From positions 1 to 8,827 of the forward strand of contig CABQMC010000052.1 in the NCBI GenBank assembly GCA_902465115.1: DNA of 8,827 nucleotides, read 5' to 3'. Below the pieces are notes generated by a model. That model was not told the origin of the DNA. It searched no databases and saw nothing but the letters and a program-made list of their open reading frames with translations. How positions within the stretch are numbered: the first letter of the stretch is position 1; every line of letters begins with the position of its first letter. Shown here one piece after another: positions 1-6,052 of the stretch. Source of the DNA: an uncultured Collinsella sp. (GTDB lineage: Bacteria; Actinomycetota; Coriobacteriia; Coriobacteriales; Coriobacteriaceae). The position numbers were made by a program, and so were the translations under genes.

Positions 1-647
1 GAACTCTTGATGATGGGGTAGCCGCTAAAGGCCCTAAACTCGGGTTTGCAGCTAAAGCCGTTGTCCTTGATCATCTGCTCGATCAGGCCCTGCGTGGTAG
101 CACCCTGGCTCACGCCGATGACCTTGCCGTCCAGGTCCTCAATCGAGGTAAAACCCGAACGCTTCTTGACCATGAGTCCCACGTAATCGGTGCGGTACGG
201 CGTCGAGAAATCCCAGCTCTTCTTGCGCTCGTCGGTGATGGTGTAGGTCGCCGCGACCACGTCGAGTTGGCCGTTATCGATCAGCGGACCGCGCGTCTTG
301 GGCGTTACGTCGGTAAACTCGACTAGCTCCTGGGCGCGAGCATCCTTGTAGCTCACACCAAAGACGGCAGCGGCAATCTGGTAGCACAAATCGACTTCCA
401 TACCTTCAAAGCGGCCCTTGGCGGTGTCGTAATAACCGTAGCCGGGAACGTCCTTCTTAACGCCGGCATTCAGATGGCCACGCGACTTGATGGCCGCAAG
501 CTTGGACCCCTTGTCGGAGCCCTCGCCACTGGTGGAGTTGCCGCAACCGGTAAGCGCGGTCCCCGTCAGCGCAAGCATGCCGGCGCCCGCCAGCTGCAAA
601 AAGTGACGGCGCGACACGGCCGCCCTCGTCATATCCGTCATGTCCAT
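1..647 (-). CDS. Polar amino acid ABC transporter substrate-binding lipoprotein, 3' end cut by window edge
   Basis: Extracellular solute-binding protein (SBP_bac_3 family) that captures an amino acid outside the membrane for an ABC importer. 215 codons plus 2 nt are visible; the C-terminal lobe lies outside the window. The start at 647 gives MDMTDMTRAAVSRRHFLQLAG: a twin-arginine pair (R13-R14) in an SRRHFL context, a hydrophobic stretch (about 15-32), then a lipobox ALTGC with C35 as predicted lipidation site and a Ser/Gly linker. This suggests Tat export plus lipid anchoring. The family signature appears around residues 82-97 (GMEVDLCYQIAAAVFG), with the expected NGQLDVVAATYTIT (125-138) and VIGVSQGATTQ (176-186) blocks. 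It lies 8 nt downstream of the ATPase gene, clearly one operon; the permease is presumably beyond the left edge. In-frame ATGs at 641 and 632 are alternative starts, as no strong Shine-Dalgarno sequence decides. Exact substrate (Gln, Glu/Asp, Cys or other) cannot be assigned. Confidence 0.9.
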   Translation of the reverse strand, partial: MDMTDMTRAAVSRRHFLQLAGAGMLALTGTALTGCGNSTSGEGSDKGSKLAAIKSRGHLNAGVKKDVPGYGYYDTAKGRFEGMEVDLCYQIAAAVFGVSYKDARAQELVEFTDVTPKTRGPLIDNGQLDVVAATYTITDERKKSWDFSTPYRTDYVGLMVKKRSGFTSIEDLDGKVIGVSQGATTQGLIEQMIKDNGFSCKPEFRAFSGYPIIKS

Positions 648-655
648 CACCGCGC

Positions 656-1387
656 CTAGTGCAGAATCTTGGACAGGAACTCGCGGCAGCGCGGGTTCTC
701 GGGGTTATCGAAGAAGTGCTCGGGCGTGCCCTCCTCCAGGATGCGGCCGTCCTCCATAAAGATGACGCGGTCGGCCACCTGGCGCGCAAAGCCCATCTCG
801 TGCGTCACGCAGATCATGGTGATGTCCTCCTGCGCGAGCTCAATCATAACGTCCAGAACCTCCTGGACCATCTCGGGGTCGAGCGCCGAGGTCGGCTCGT
901 CAAACAGGATGATGGGCTGCTTGGTGCATAGGGCACGGGCGATGGCGATGCGCTGCTGCTGACCACCCGAGAGATTCTGCGGATACTCGCCGGCCTTATG
1001 CGCCATGCCGACGCGCTTGAGCGCGGCGATGGCGATCTCGGTCGCCTCCTCCTTGCTCTTCTTTTGCAGCTTGATGGGCGCGAGCGTCAGGTTGCCCAGC
1101 ACCGTCATGTTGGGATACAGGTTGAACTGCTGAAACACCATGGAACTATACTTGCGAGCCATCTCCAGGTGGTTCTTTTTGGTGAGCGGCGTACCGTCGA
1201 TGACGACCTCGCCCGACGTGGGCTCCTCCAGATAATCGACGCAACGGATGAGCGTCGACTTACCCGAACCGGAAGGCCCGATCATTACGAGCTTCTCGCC
1301 GCGCTTGACAGTGAGATTGATATCTTTGAGCACATGCAGGTCGCCAAAGTACTTGTTGAGATGCTTGATCTCGATCATGTCTGCCAT
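656..1387 (-). CDS. glnQ: Polar amino acid ABC transporter ATP-binding protein (GlnQ type)
   Basis: Cytoplasmic ATPase that powers amino acid uptake together with the binding protein encoded just downstream and a permease not in the window. At 243 aa it has the usual GlnQ/HisP length and is complete. Motifs in order: Walker [10 protein letters not shown] (37-45), Q-loop VFQQFNL (84-90), ABC signature LSGGQQQR (139-146), Walker B with catalytic Glu IILFDEP (159-165), D-loop SALD (167-170) and H-loop His196 in VTHEMGF. The start at 1387 is supported by a GGAAGGGA Shine-Dalgarno about 6 nt upstream. Gene order is ATPase then binding protein. The preceding gene (yqeY) is separated by a terminator and an inverted repeat, so this operon should have its own promoter between about 1388 and 1491. 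The symbol reflects family resemblance only; substrate specificity is not established. Confidence 0.95.
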   Translation of the reverse strand: MADMIEIKHLNKYFGDLHVLKDINLTVKRGEKLVMIGPSGSGKSTLIRCVDYLEEPTSGEVVIDGTPLTKKNHLEMARKYSSMVFQQFNLYPNMTVLGNLTLAPIKLQKKSKEEATEIAIAALKRVGMAHKAGEYPQNLSGGQQQRIAIARALCTKQPIILFDEPTSALDPEMVQEVLDVMIELAQEDITMICVTHEMGFARQVADRVIFMEDGRILEEGTPEHFFDNPENPRCREFLSKILH

Positions 1388-1422
1388 GAATGTCCCTTCC
1401 CTGCGTTTACACGAATTGCTCT

Positions 1423-1477
1423 ATTTTACGGAAAGAACCACGTTTCCGCAGCCCACACTACATTCCCGTAAAGAACC
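1423..1477 (-). promoter_or_regulatory. Putative promoter/operator region of the amino acid ABC operon, with a direct repeat
   Basis: On the transcribed strand the leader holds two near-identical 11-mers, GGTTCTTTACG (1477-1467) and GGTTCTTTCCG (1439-1429), 38 bp apart. The downstream copy runs straight into a -10-like TAAAAT (1428-1423), which would put the transcription start about 30 nt before the ATG. No convincing -35 hexamer sits 16-18 nt upstream of it. A repeat overlapping a promoter suggests an operator for a regulator or activator, but that is inference; no known binding-site consensus was recognised. The remainder of 1388-1491 shows nothing else. Confidence 0.3.
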
Positions 1478-1491
1478 CGCAACCTTCCACC

Positions 1492-1562
1492 CACTCATTG
1501 GGGACAGACTTAAATGAGTACCTGCTCATTGGGCGCTCATTTAAGTCTGTCCCCAATGAGTG
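1492..1562. repeat. Perfect 27-bp inverted repeat carrying two GGGGACAG cores (REPIN-like)
   Basis: Arms 1492-1518 and 1536-1562 are exact reverse complements, separated by a 17-nt spacer. Each arm is itself a small hairpin: CTCATT, core GGGGACAGACTTA, AATGAG. The left arm gains one more pair (A1493/T1519). The spacer contains a further CTCATTGGG, so the hexamer CTCATT/AATGAG occurs five times within 71 bp. The element lies between the yqeY terminator and the ABC-operon promoter, outside all genes. Two inverted copies of a short palindromic unit is the arrangement called a REPIN in REP-element literature. The same core recurs in other gaps of this window. Confidence 0.8.
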
Positions 1563-1573
1563 CCCAGCCTAGC

Positions 1574-1605
1574 AAAAAGGGGCGCGACCATGATGGCCAC
1601 GCCCC
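1574..1605 (-). terminator. Rho-independent terminator after yqeY
   Basis: In the transcript, GGGGCG (1605-1600) pairs with CGCCCC (1584-1579), and the stem continues inward for five more pairs, two of them G-U, to an ATCAT loop. It is followed at once by TTTTT (1578-1574). It begins about 30 nt after the yqeY stop, the expected place for the end of the parvulin-yqeY transcript. Confidence 0.85.
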
Positions 1606-1634
1606 CTCAACATCAACTATGTACCGCTCGGCCC

Positions 1635-2078
1635 CTACGCGAGTTTGCCGCCGACGATCTTTGCCGCGGCCGGCTTGTCGAAGTTGCCGCCGGTGGCCTT
1701 GCCCAGAGCGCCCATAACCTGGCCCATCTGCTTCTTGGACGTGGCGCCCAGCTCGGCGATAACCTGCTCGATCAGGGCCTCGAGCTCCTCGCCCGAAACC
1801 TGCGCGGGCAGCAGGCTTTCCAGAATCTTGACCTGCTCGGTCAGGTTGTCGGTACGCTCCTGGTCGGTGCCGGCCTTGATGGACATCTCCAGCGTCTCGC
1901 TCGTCTGCTTGATCAGACGCTTGATCATGCTGTTGACGTCTTCCTCGGTCACATCGCGGCGCTCGTTAACCTCGATATTCTTCACCTCGGCCTTAACCTG
2001 GCGAATGATGGACAGGCGAACCTTGTCCTTGGCCTTCATGGCCGCGATCATTTCCTTCTGCAGCTCTTCGTTGGTCAT
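1635..2078 (-). CDS. yqeY: GatB/YqeY domain-containing protein
   Basis: A 147-aa YqeY-family protein, close to the usual length of about 150 aa. The YqeY fold resembles the tail domain of the tRNA amidotransferase subunit GatB, but the protein stands alone and its precise role is not settled. Family marks: the N-terminal helix with AAMKAKDKVRLSIIRQVKAE, the following NIEVNERRDVTEEDV segment, ESLLPAQVSGEEL (around 86-98), and the C-terminal GATSKKQMGQVMGALGKATGG stretch ending in an Ala/Lys-rich helix. I chose the ATG at 2078 because GAGAGGA sits 7 nt upstream; the in-frame TTG at 2084 is only 1 nt from that Shine-Dalgarno. It lies 54 nt downstream of the parvulin gene, probably co-transcribed, with a hairpin in between and a clear terminator after it. 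The pairing with the foldase gives no obvious functional link. Confidence 0.9.
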   Translation of the reverse strand: MTNEELQKEMIAAMKAKDKVRLSIIRQVKAEVKNIEVNERRDVTEEDVNSMIKRLIKQTSETLEMSIKAGTDQERTDNLTEQVKILESLLPAQVSGEELEALIEQVIAELGATSKKQMGQVMGALGKATGGNFDKPAAAKIVGGKLA

Positions 2079-2101
2079 CTGCAAATCCTCTCTAATAGCG
2101 T

Positions 2102-2127
2102 GGGCGGCACTCGCGCGAGCACCGCCC
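2102..2127 (-). other. Intercistronic hairpin between the parvulin gene and yqeY
   Basis: In the transcript GGGCGG (2127-2122) pairs with CCGCCC (2107-2102); the stem continues through two G-U pairs and CTC/GAG to a GCGC tetraloop, about 11 bp in all. It starts only 5-6 nt after the parvulin stop codon. The following sequence (ACGCTATTAG) lacks a U-tract, so it is a poor terminator. An RNA-stabilising or partial-termination element that sets the ratio of the two genes is more likely; this is inference. Confidence 0.55.
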
Positions 2128-2132
2128 CATGA

Positions 2133-3353
2133 TTACTCAGTCGTCGACGAATCGTCGGTCGAACTCTTGGTGACGCCCTTCAGGCTCACGTTATAGGGTA
2201 CGTCCTTGGGCATGGGATTGACGGTAATGTCGGCGTCCTTCTTGTACTGCTCTAGCCACTCGCTGTACGCGGTGCTGGCCGCCTGCGTCTTCACCACGTT
2301 GGAGACATACTTCTTGATGGCCTTGGGCACCTGGTTGATGTCATCAACCTGATTATCGACATGGAAGTAGTCGGTGCACTTGATGATGTGGTAGCCATAG
2401 GTCGACTCGACGACTTCGCTCACATCGCCCTTGTTGAGCCCCTCGAGCGCCGTCTGGTAGCTGTCGACAAAGGTGGTGAGCTTATCCCAGCCCACATCGC
2501 CCTTCTTCTCCTTGGAACCGGTGTCCTCGGAGTACTGCTCAACGGCGTCCTCAAAGCTCAGCTCGCCGGAGTTGATCTTGTCCAAACACTCCTGCGCCTT
2601 GGCCTTGGCGGCGGCCTTGTCCTCGTCAGATGCGTCGGAATCGACCTTGATCAGGATGTTCGACGAACGACGGGCATCGTTGTAGTTAGACAGGTTCTCG
2701 TTGATGTAATCGACAATCTCGCTGTCCTTGGGCTTGCTGGTGGGCGCCACGGCGTCCTTGAGCTTTTGCTGTGCCAGGCTCTCCTTGAGCGAGTCCTTGT
2801 AGGTGTCCTCGGTATAGCCGTAGGTCTTGAGGGTCTTCTTAAAGGCCTTGGCACCGCCCGCGCTCTTGCACGCGTCCTTCCAAGCCTTCTCGACCTCCTC
2901 GTCCGACACCGTCACGCCGTTCTCCTTCTGTGCCTGTTGAAGCAGAATCTGCTGCGTGTAGGAGTCGATGAGTTGCTTGCGGTACTTCTTGGGCGTGAGG
3001 TCGTTGTCAACCAGATACTGCGCCCAATCCTCATCCTTGGTGTAGCCGTAGGACGTGCGCATGCTCATGATCTGCTTGGTCACGGTGTCCTCGGTGAGGT
3101 TGGTGCCGTTGATAGTAGCAGCAACACCGCCGGTCAGCTTGTAGCCCGAGGTGTCCTCGGCCTGCGACATAAGGCCGGAGCACGCCATCGCCGAGACGGA
3201 AAGCAGCATTGCCAGCACGCCGATGACCACCAGGACGATCTTGACGGTCTTAGACACGTACGTCTTGCGCTGCTTCTTGCGAGAGCTGGAGGCAGCGCGG
3301 GCCTGCTGCTCGGGCGTCGGCGCGGCCTCGGAGTTCTTTTTCTTATTTGCCAT
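2133..3353 (-). CDS. Membrane-anchored parvulin-type peptidyl-prolyl cis-trans isomerase (PrsA/SurA-like)
   Basis: Predicted extracytoplasmic foldase, 406 aa, that would help exported proteins fold by proline isomerisation. Residues 1-36 are Lys/Arg/Ser-rich and probably cytoplasmic; 37-60 form one hydrophobic segment; then comes a Lys/Asp/Glu-rich outer part. Residues about 76-210 look like a SurA_N-type chaperone region. The parvulin domain spans about 228-326: RRSSNILIKVDSD, FEDAVEQYSEDTGSKEKKGDVGW, and EVVESTYGYHIIKC, which matches the usual ending G-Y-H-I-I-K. A Ser/Thr/Asp tail ends the protein. Start 3353 (MANKKKN) is chosen for its AAAGG Shine-Dalgarno; the open frame extends to 3452, but that part runs through an intergenic repeat. 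C58 lies at the segment end in SAMAC, which lacks the usual Leu at -3, so lipoprotein processing as in classical PrsA is doubtful. yqeY follows; the EIIA gene precedes it beyond a repeat-filled gap. Confidence 0.88.
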   Translation of the reverse strand: MANKKKNSEAAPTPEQQARAASSSRKKQRKTYVSKTVKIVLVVIGVLAMLLSVSAMACSGLMSQAEDTSGYKLTGGVAATINGTNLTEDTVTKQIMSMRTSYGYTKDEDWAQYLVDNDLTPKKYRKQLIDSYTQQILLQQAQKENGVTVSDEEVEKAWKDACKSAGGAKAFKKTLKTYGYTEDTYKDSLKESLAQQKLKDAVAPTSKPKDSEIVDYINENLSNYNDARRSSNILIKVDSDASDEDKAAAKAKAQECLDKINSGELSFEDAVEQYSEDTGSKEKKGDVGWDKLTTFVDSYQTALEGLNKGDVSEVVESTYGYHIIKCTDYFHVDNQVDDINQVPKAIKKYVSNVVKTQAASTAYSEWLEQYKKDADITVNPMPKDVPYNVSLKGVTKSSTDDSSTTE

Positions 3354-3419
3354 AGTTGGCCTTTCGCATAACGAATCGAACAAACGCCATTGTGTCACAA
3401 CGCAGCCCCCGCGGCACGC

Positions 3420-3471
3420 TTGGTGCATTGGGGACAGGTTAATCTGCACCATTTTGGTGCAAAGGGGACAG
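3420..3471 (+). repeat. GGGGACAG hairpin with an 18-bp direct repeat
   Basis: TGGTGCA (3421-3427) and TGCACCA (3445-3451) form a 7-bp stem around a 17-nt loop, TTGGGGACAGGTTAATC. Three bases later TGGTGCA occurs again (3455-3461), so TGCACCA can pair with either copy, and a second GGGGACAG follows. As a result TTGGTGCAnnGGGGACAG is a direct repeat (3420-3437 and 3454-3471, 16 of 18 identical). It lies upstream of the parvulin gene and oriented against it. Confidence 0.7.
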
Positions 3472-3482
3472 CTCTGGCAGCA

Positions 3483-3509
3483 GGCAGTTAGGGACAGTCC
3501 CCAAGTGCC
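3483..3509. repeat. Imperfect 27-bp palindrome centred on GGGACAGTCCC
   Basis: The sequence is symmetric about 3496: GGCA, TT and GGGAC on the left mirror GTCCC, AA and TGCC on the right, with two mismatched positions. It starts 12 nt after the preceding GGGGACAG unit and ends 14 nt past the EIIA stop. It could serve as a weak 3'-end hairpin for the EIIA transcript, but no U-tract follows. It is probably part of the same composite repeat. Confidence 0.55.
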
Positions 3510-3523
3510 GACTCAGCCCCACC

Positions 3524-3988
3524 TTAGAAGTGACGGCGAATGGCGTCGACCATGCCCTGGGGCGTGGTCTGGCCGAGCACGTCGGCTGCGGCATCGGCGT
3601 CCATAAAGATGTTCATGAGTGCCTGCAGGGCCTCGACCTGGCCGCCCGGCTCGGCGATGCCCAGATTGATGACGATCTGCGCCGGCACCGGAGCGCCCAT
3701 GCCAGCCATAGCGTTAAATGTCACGGGCGCGGCGGGCTTCACCACCGCGATATAGGGCTTGGCCACAAACCCCGGATCGGTATGCGGAATGGCAATGTTT
3801 GCCGCCGGCATGGCAAGACCCGTGGGATAGGCATCCTCGCGCGTGCGAACGGCGCCGAGCCAACCGGACGCAATGTAGCCACGTGGTGCAAGCTCGCCCT
3901 CGAGCCGCGCAAACACCTCATCCGGCGTTGCACACTCCCAATCAAAAAACACCAGCTCAGGCGTAAACAGCGCTTCGTTATCCACCAT
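3524..3988 (-). CDS. Lone PTS sugar transporter subunit IIA (fructose/mannitol/galactitol type)
   Basis: Cytoplasmic phosphocarrier of the PTS_EIIA_2 family, 154 aa, a normal size for a free-standing IIA. It would take phosphate from HPr and pass it to a cognate IIB. The predicted phosphorylated residue is His69 in ANIAIPHTDP (63-72); the GxAxPH-like context followed by acidic and Gly residues fits GatA-like proteins. An Ile/Val-rich strand (QIVINLGIAEPGG, 104-116) and a helix ending in IRRHF complete the domain. Start 3988 has an excellent Shine-Dalgarno, AGAGGTGAG, about 5 nt upstream, within a run of three AGGTGA motifs. No IIB or IIC gene lies in the window: upstream is purN beyond a terminator, downstream the unrelated parvulin gene. 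It may serve a transporter elsewhere or act as a regulatory IIA; sugar specificity cannot be read from the sequence. Confidence 0.85.
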   Translation of the reverse strand: MVDNEALFTPELVFFDWECATPDEVFARLEGELAPRGYIASGWLGAVRTREDAYPTGLAMPAANIAIPHTDPGFVAKPYIAVVKPAAPVTFNAMAGMGAPVPAQIVINLGIAEPGGQVEALQALMNIFMDADAAADVLGQTTPQGMVDAIRRHF

Positions 3989-3992
3989 GCGC

Positions 3993-4015
3993 TCACCTCT
4001 CTCACCTAGTCACCT
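3993..4015 (-). promoter_or_regulatory. Three tandem AGGTGA Shine-Dalgarno-like motifs before the EIIA gene
   Basis: On the transcribed strand AGGTGA occurs at 4015-4010, 4007-4002 and 3998-3993, spaced 8 and 9 nt apart. The last is placed correctly for the ATG at 3988. The first two are too far upstream to start this gene and could act as ribosome standby sites, belong to a short leader peptide not clearly visible here, or be chance purine richness. Confidence 0.5.
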
Positions 4016-4033
4016 GCGACGTTCTTGAATGAC

Positions 4034-4062
4034 CAGTCGTTAAAGACCGTCCCCGATGACTA
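4034..4062 (-). repeat. Divergent copy of the GGGGACAG element, upstream of the EIIA gene
   Basis: Read on the minus strand, TAGTC and GACTG (one wobble pair) flank a 19-nt loop ATCGGGGACGGTCTTTAAC. The loop aligns with the cores of the other elements (GGGGAC-G, then TTAA), but the stem is short and its sequence unrelated. It lies between the purN terminator and the EIIA Shine-Dalgarno, so any EIIA promoter must overlap or adjoin it. Confidence 0.5.
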
Positions 4063-4065
4063 CCC

Positions 4066-4109
4066 AAAAACAGAAGGTGGCCACGCGCGCCTTGGCGCCA
4101 ATGACCACC
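4066..4109 (-). terminator. Probable terminator of the purine gene block after purN
   Basis: In the transcript GGTGGTCA (4109-4102) pairs with TGGCCACC (4083-4076), 8 bp with one G-U, enclosing a GC-rich segment that can fold into its own small GCGC/GCGC hairpin. TTCTGTTTTT follows (to 4066). It begins about 32 nt after the purN stop and separates the purine genes from the EIIA gene. Confidence 0.7.
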
Positions 4110-4141
4110 CTGACTACTCGGCTAAATTGTACTGTGCGCCG

Positions 4142-4843
4142 CTAGCCGCGAGGCGCGTCAATTGCGACCTTGCCGCTCTCCAGCACGTGAACGCGACCGT
4201 CGGCGAGCATTTGCACAACCTCGGGATACAGCACGTGCTCAATCGCGTGGATGTGCTCCTCGAGCGTGTCGACATCCCAGCCCTCCTCAACAGCCAGCGC
4301 ACGCTGGGCGATGATGGGACCGTTGTCGTAGATCTCGTTGGCAAAATGCACGGTCACGCCAGTTACCTTGACGCCGCGCGCAAAGGCATCGTCAATCGCA
4401 TGCGCACCGGTAAAGCTCGGCAGCAGCGCCGGATGCAAATTGACCACGCGGTTGGGAAACGCCGCCAGCAGAGGCGTGTGCACCATGCGCATGTAGCCGG
4501 CCATGACCACATACTCGCAGCCGCGCTCGAGAAGCTCGTGCGCGATGATCTCGTCGGCGGCGATGGGGTCGGCGTAGACATCCTTGGACAGCGTAAGCGT
4601 CTGGATACCTGCACGCTCAGCGCGCTGCAAACCCTTAGCCGAGGGACGGCTCGACACCACAAGCTCAATCGAAGCGTTGAGCTTGCCGGCAGCGATCAGA
4701 TCGATCAGCGCCTGCAGGTTGGTACCCGAACCGCTGATGAGCACACCGATCTTGAGCGGCTCGACCGTATCGGTGCCGGTCGGACGGGTATAGGGCACAA
4801 AATCCAGGCCCTCGGCAGCAGTCATCTGCTCGTTAGCGCTCAT
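4142..4843 (-). CDS. purN: Phosphoribosylglycinamide formyltransferase (folate-dependent GART)
   Basis: Transfers the formyl group of 10-formyltetrahydrofolate to GAR, giving FGAR (third step of IMP synthesis), in the cytosol. 233 aa. The formyltransferase domain starts near residue 30 (KIGVLISGSGTNLQAL, 31-46) and contains MAGYMRM (114-120). The catalytic triad known from the E. coli enzyme is recognisable as N135 and H137 in NLHPALLPSF and D173 in IYDNGPIIAQ, with the 38-residue spacing preserved. A 30-residue N-terminal extension precedes the usual beginning. The start lies inside the end of purM (11-nt overlap) without a good Shine-Dalgarno, so translation is probably coupled to purM. Met7 is a possible alternative start; no ATG lies closer to the domain. 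A terminator follows. Confidence 0.95.
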   Translation of the reverse strand: MSANEQMTAAEGLDFVPYTRPTGTDTVEPLKIGVLISGSGTNLQALIDLIAAGKLNASIELVVSSRPSAKGLQRAERAGIQTLTLSKDVYADPIAADEIIAHELLERGCEYVVMAGYMRMVHTPLLAAFPNRVVNLHPALLPSFTGAHAIDDAFARGVKVTGVTVHFANEIYDNGPIIAQRALAVEEGWDVDTLEEHIHAIEHVLYPEVVQMLADGRVHVLESGKVAIDAPRG

Positions 4844-5936
4844 CGGAGTACACGACCTTACCGGAACCCTCGACGCACTCGCCCACGCGGAACGGCTTCT
4901 CGCCCAGCGCGACCAGAGCCTCGGTCACCGCGGCCTCGTCCTCGGGGGCGACGATCAGGCACAGGCCAACGCCCATGTTGAAGGTCTTGCACGCCTCGTT
5001 GGGCGCAAGCTCGGCCTGGCGCGACACATAGGTGATGACGGGCGGAACGTCCCAACCCATCTCGGCACCGTTGCGGGTGACCACGGCGTCGACGTCGTCG
5101 GCGAGCGCGCGGTTGAGGTTCTCGGTAATACCGCCGCCAGTGATGTGGGCGATGGCGTGCACGTTGGCGCCGCCGCGCAGCAGCTCAAGAATCGGCTTCA
5201 CATAAATTCGCGTGGGGGCCAGCAGGGCGTCAGCCAGCGAAGCGCCACCGAGCTCCTCGAGCGGACGGCTCAGCTCCTCGGCCTTAGCGGCGGCCTCGGG
5301 CGTGCCCGGCTTAATGCCGTCGACGCCAATGACCTTGCGCACGAGCGAGTAGCCGTTGGAGTGCACGCCGGTGGAGGGCAGGCCCAGGATCACGTCGCCG
5401 GGACGGACATTCGCGGGGTCGAGCATCTTGGGACGGTCGACGACGCCCACGGTAAAGCCGGCGAGGTCGTAGTCAGCCGGAGCCATGACGCCCGGGTGCT
5501 CGGCCATCTCGCCGCCCACGAGCGCGCAGCCCGCGAGCTTGCAGCCGTCGGCCACACCCTTGATGATCTTTGCCATGTGCTCGGCCTCGATGTGACCGAT
5601 GGCAACGTAGTCCAGGAAGAACAGCGGCTCGGCGCCCGAAGCCAAAATGTCGTTGACGCACATGGCGACCAGGTCCTGGCCCACCGTCTCGTGACGGTCC
5701 ATGATCTGGGCGAGCACGAGCTTGGTGCCCACGCCGTCGGTACCGCTAATCAGAATCGGGTCTTCCATATCCTTAAGCGCGGCAGCCGAGAACAGGCCAC
5801 CGAAGCCGCCGATGCCGCCGATAACCTCGGGGCGATTGGTGTCCTTGACCATCTGCTTAATAGCGTCGACGGCGCGGCCGCCCTCAGCGGTATCGACGCC
5901 GGCATCCTCATACGTCACATGCTTGCTGTCGCTCAT
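4833..5936 (-). CDS. purM: Phosphoribosylformylglycinamidine cyclo-ligase (AIR synthetase)
   Basis: Closes the imidazole ring, converting FGAM to AIR with ATP (fifth step of IMP synthesis). 367 aa, slightly longer than the E. coli enzyme of about 345 aa, and complete. Motifs in order: GIGGFGGLF (41-49), ATP-site loop GTDGVGTK (65-72), CVNDILASGAEPLFFLDY (93-110), GGEMAEHPG (141-149), GVHSNGYSLVR (190-200), HITGGGITENLNR (264-276) and FNMGVG (319-324). The Met at position 144 sits where E. coli has Thr (GGETAEMPG). Start 5936 has a strong Shine-Dalgarno (GAGAGGAAGG). It follows purF after a 156-nt gap with hairpins and overlaps purN by 11 nt, so purM and purN form a tightly coupled pair while purF may be set apart in expression. 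Confidence 0.97.
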   Translation of the reverse strand: MSDSKHVTYEDAGVDTAEGGRAVDAIKQMVKDTNRPEVIGGIGGFGGLFSAAALKDMEDPILISGTDGVGTKLVLAQIMDRHETVGQDLVAMCVNDILASGAEPLFFLDYVAIGHIEAEHMAKIIKGVADGCKLAGCALVGGEMAEHPGVMAPADYDLAGFTVGVVDRPKMLDPANVRPGDVILGLPSTGVHSNGYSLVRKVIGVDGIKPGTPEAAAKAEELSRPLEELGGASLADALLAPTRIYVKPILELLRGGANVHAIAHITGGGITENLNRALADDVDAVVTRNGAEMGWDVPPVITYVSRQAELAPNEACKTFNMGVGLCLIVAPEDEAAVTEALVALGEKPFRVGECVEGSGKVVYSDER

Positions 5937-6004
5937 CTGAGCCTTCCTCTCCCACTACCGTCCGCCGCGCGGGCGCCAAACGGTGCTCATAGTTGCGTTC
6001 ATTT

Positions 6005-6031
6005 CGGCGTGTGCCATAACAGCACACGCCG
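6005..6031. other. Strong 10-bp hairpin in the purF-purM gap
   Basis: CGGCGTGTGC (6005-6014) and GCACACGCCG (6022-6031) are perfect reverse complements around a 7-nt loop. Neither strand has a U-tract immediately after the stem, so it is not a standard terminator. It lies about 70 nt before the purM start on the transcript. Plausible roles are an RNA stabiliser or processing point between purF and purM, or a binding palindrome; none can be chosen from the sequence. Confidence 0.65.
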
Positions 6032-6052
6032 TCATATCAATAAAACAGCAGG

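Noticed and set aside
1492..1562. The inverted repeat as terminal repeats of an insertion sequence or as the yqeY terminator.
   Set aside because: Only 17 nt lie between the arms, so there is no transposase. No U-tract follows the stem, and a proper terminator already lies at 1574-1605.
2079..2084. TTG start two codons upstream for the YqeY gene.
   Set aside because: Only 1 nt separates it from the GAGAGGA motif, whereas the ATG at 2078 has the ideal 7-nt spacing.
3354..3452. 33-residue N-terminal extension of the foldase open frame.
   Set aside because: It runs through the GGGGACAG repeat, has no sensible signal sequence, and the ATG at 3353 has its own Shine-Dalgarno and a normal basic head plus membrane segment.
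3420..3502. CRISPR-like repeat pattern.
   Set aside because: Only two direct copies of 18 bp with a 16-nt gap, no regular spacer series and no cas genes.
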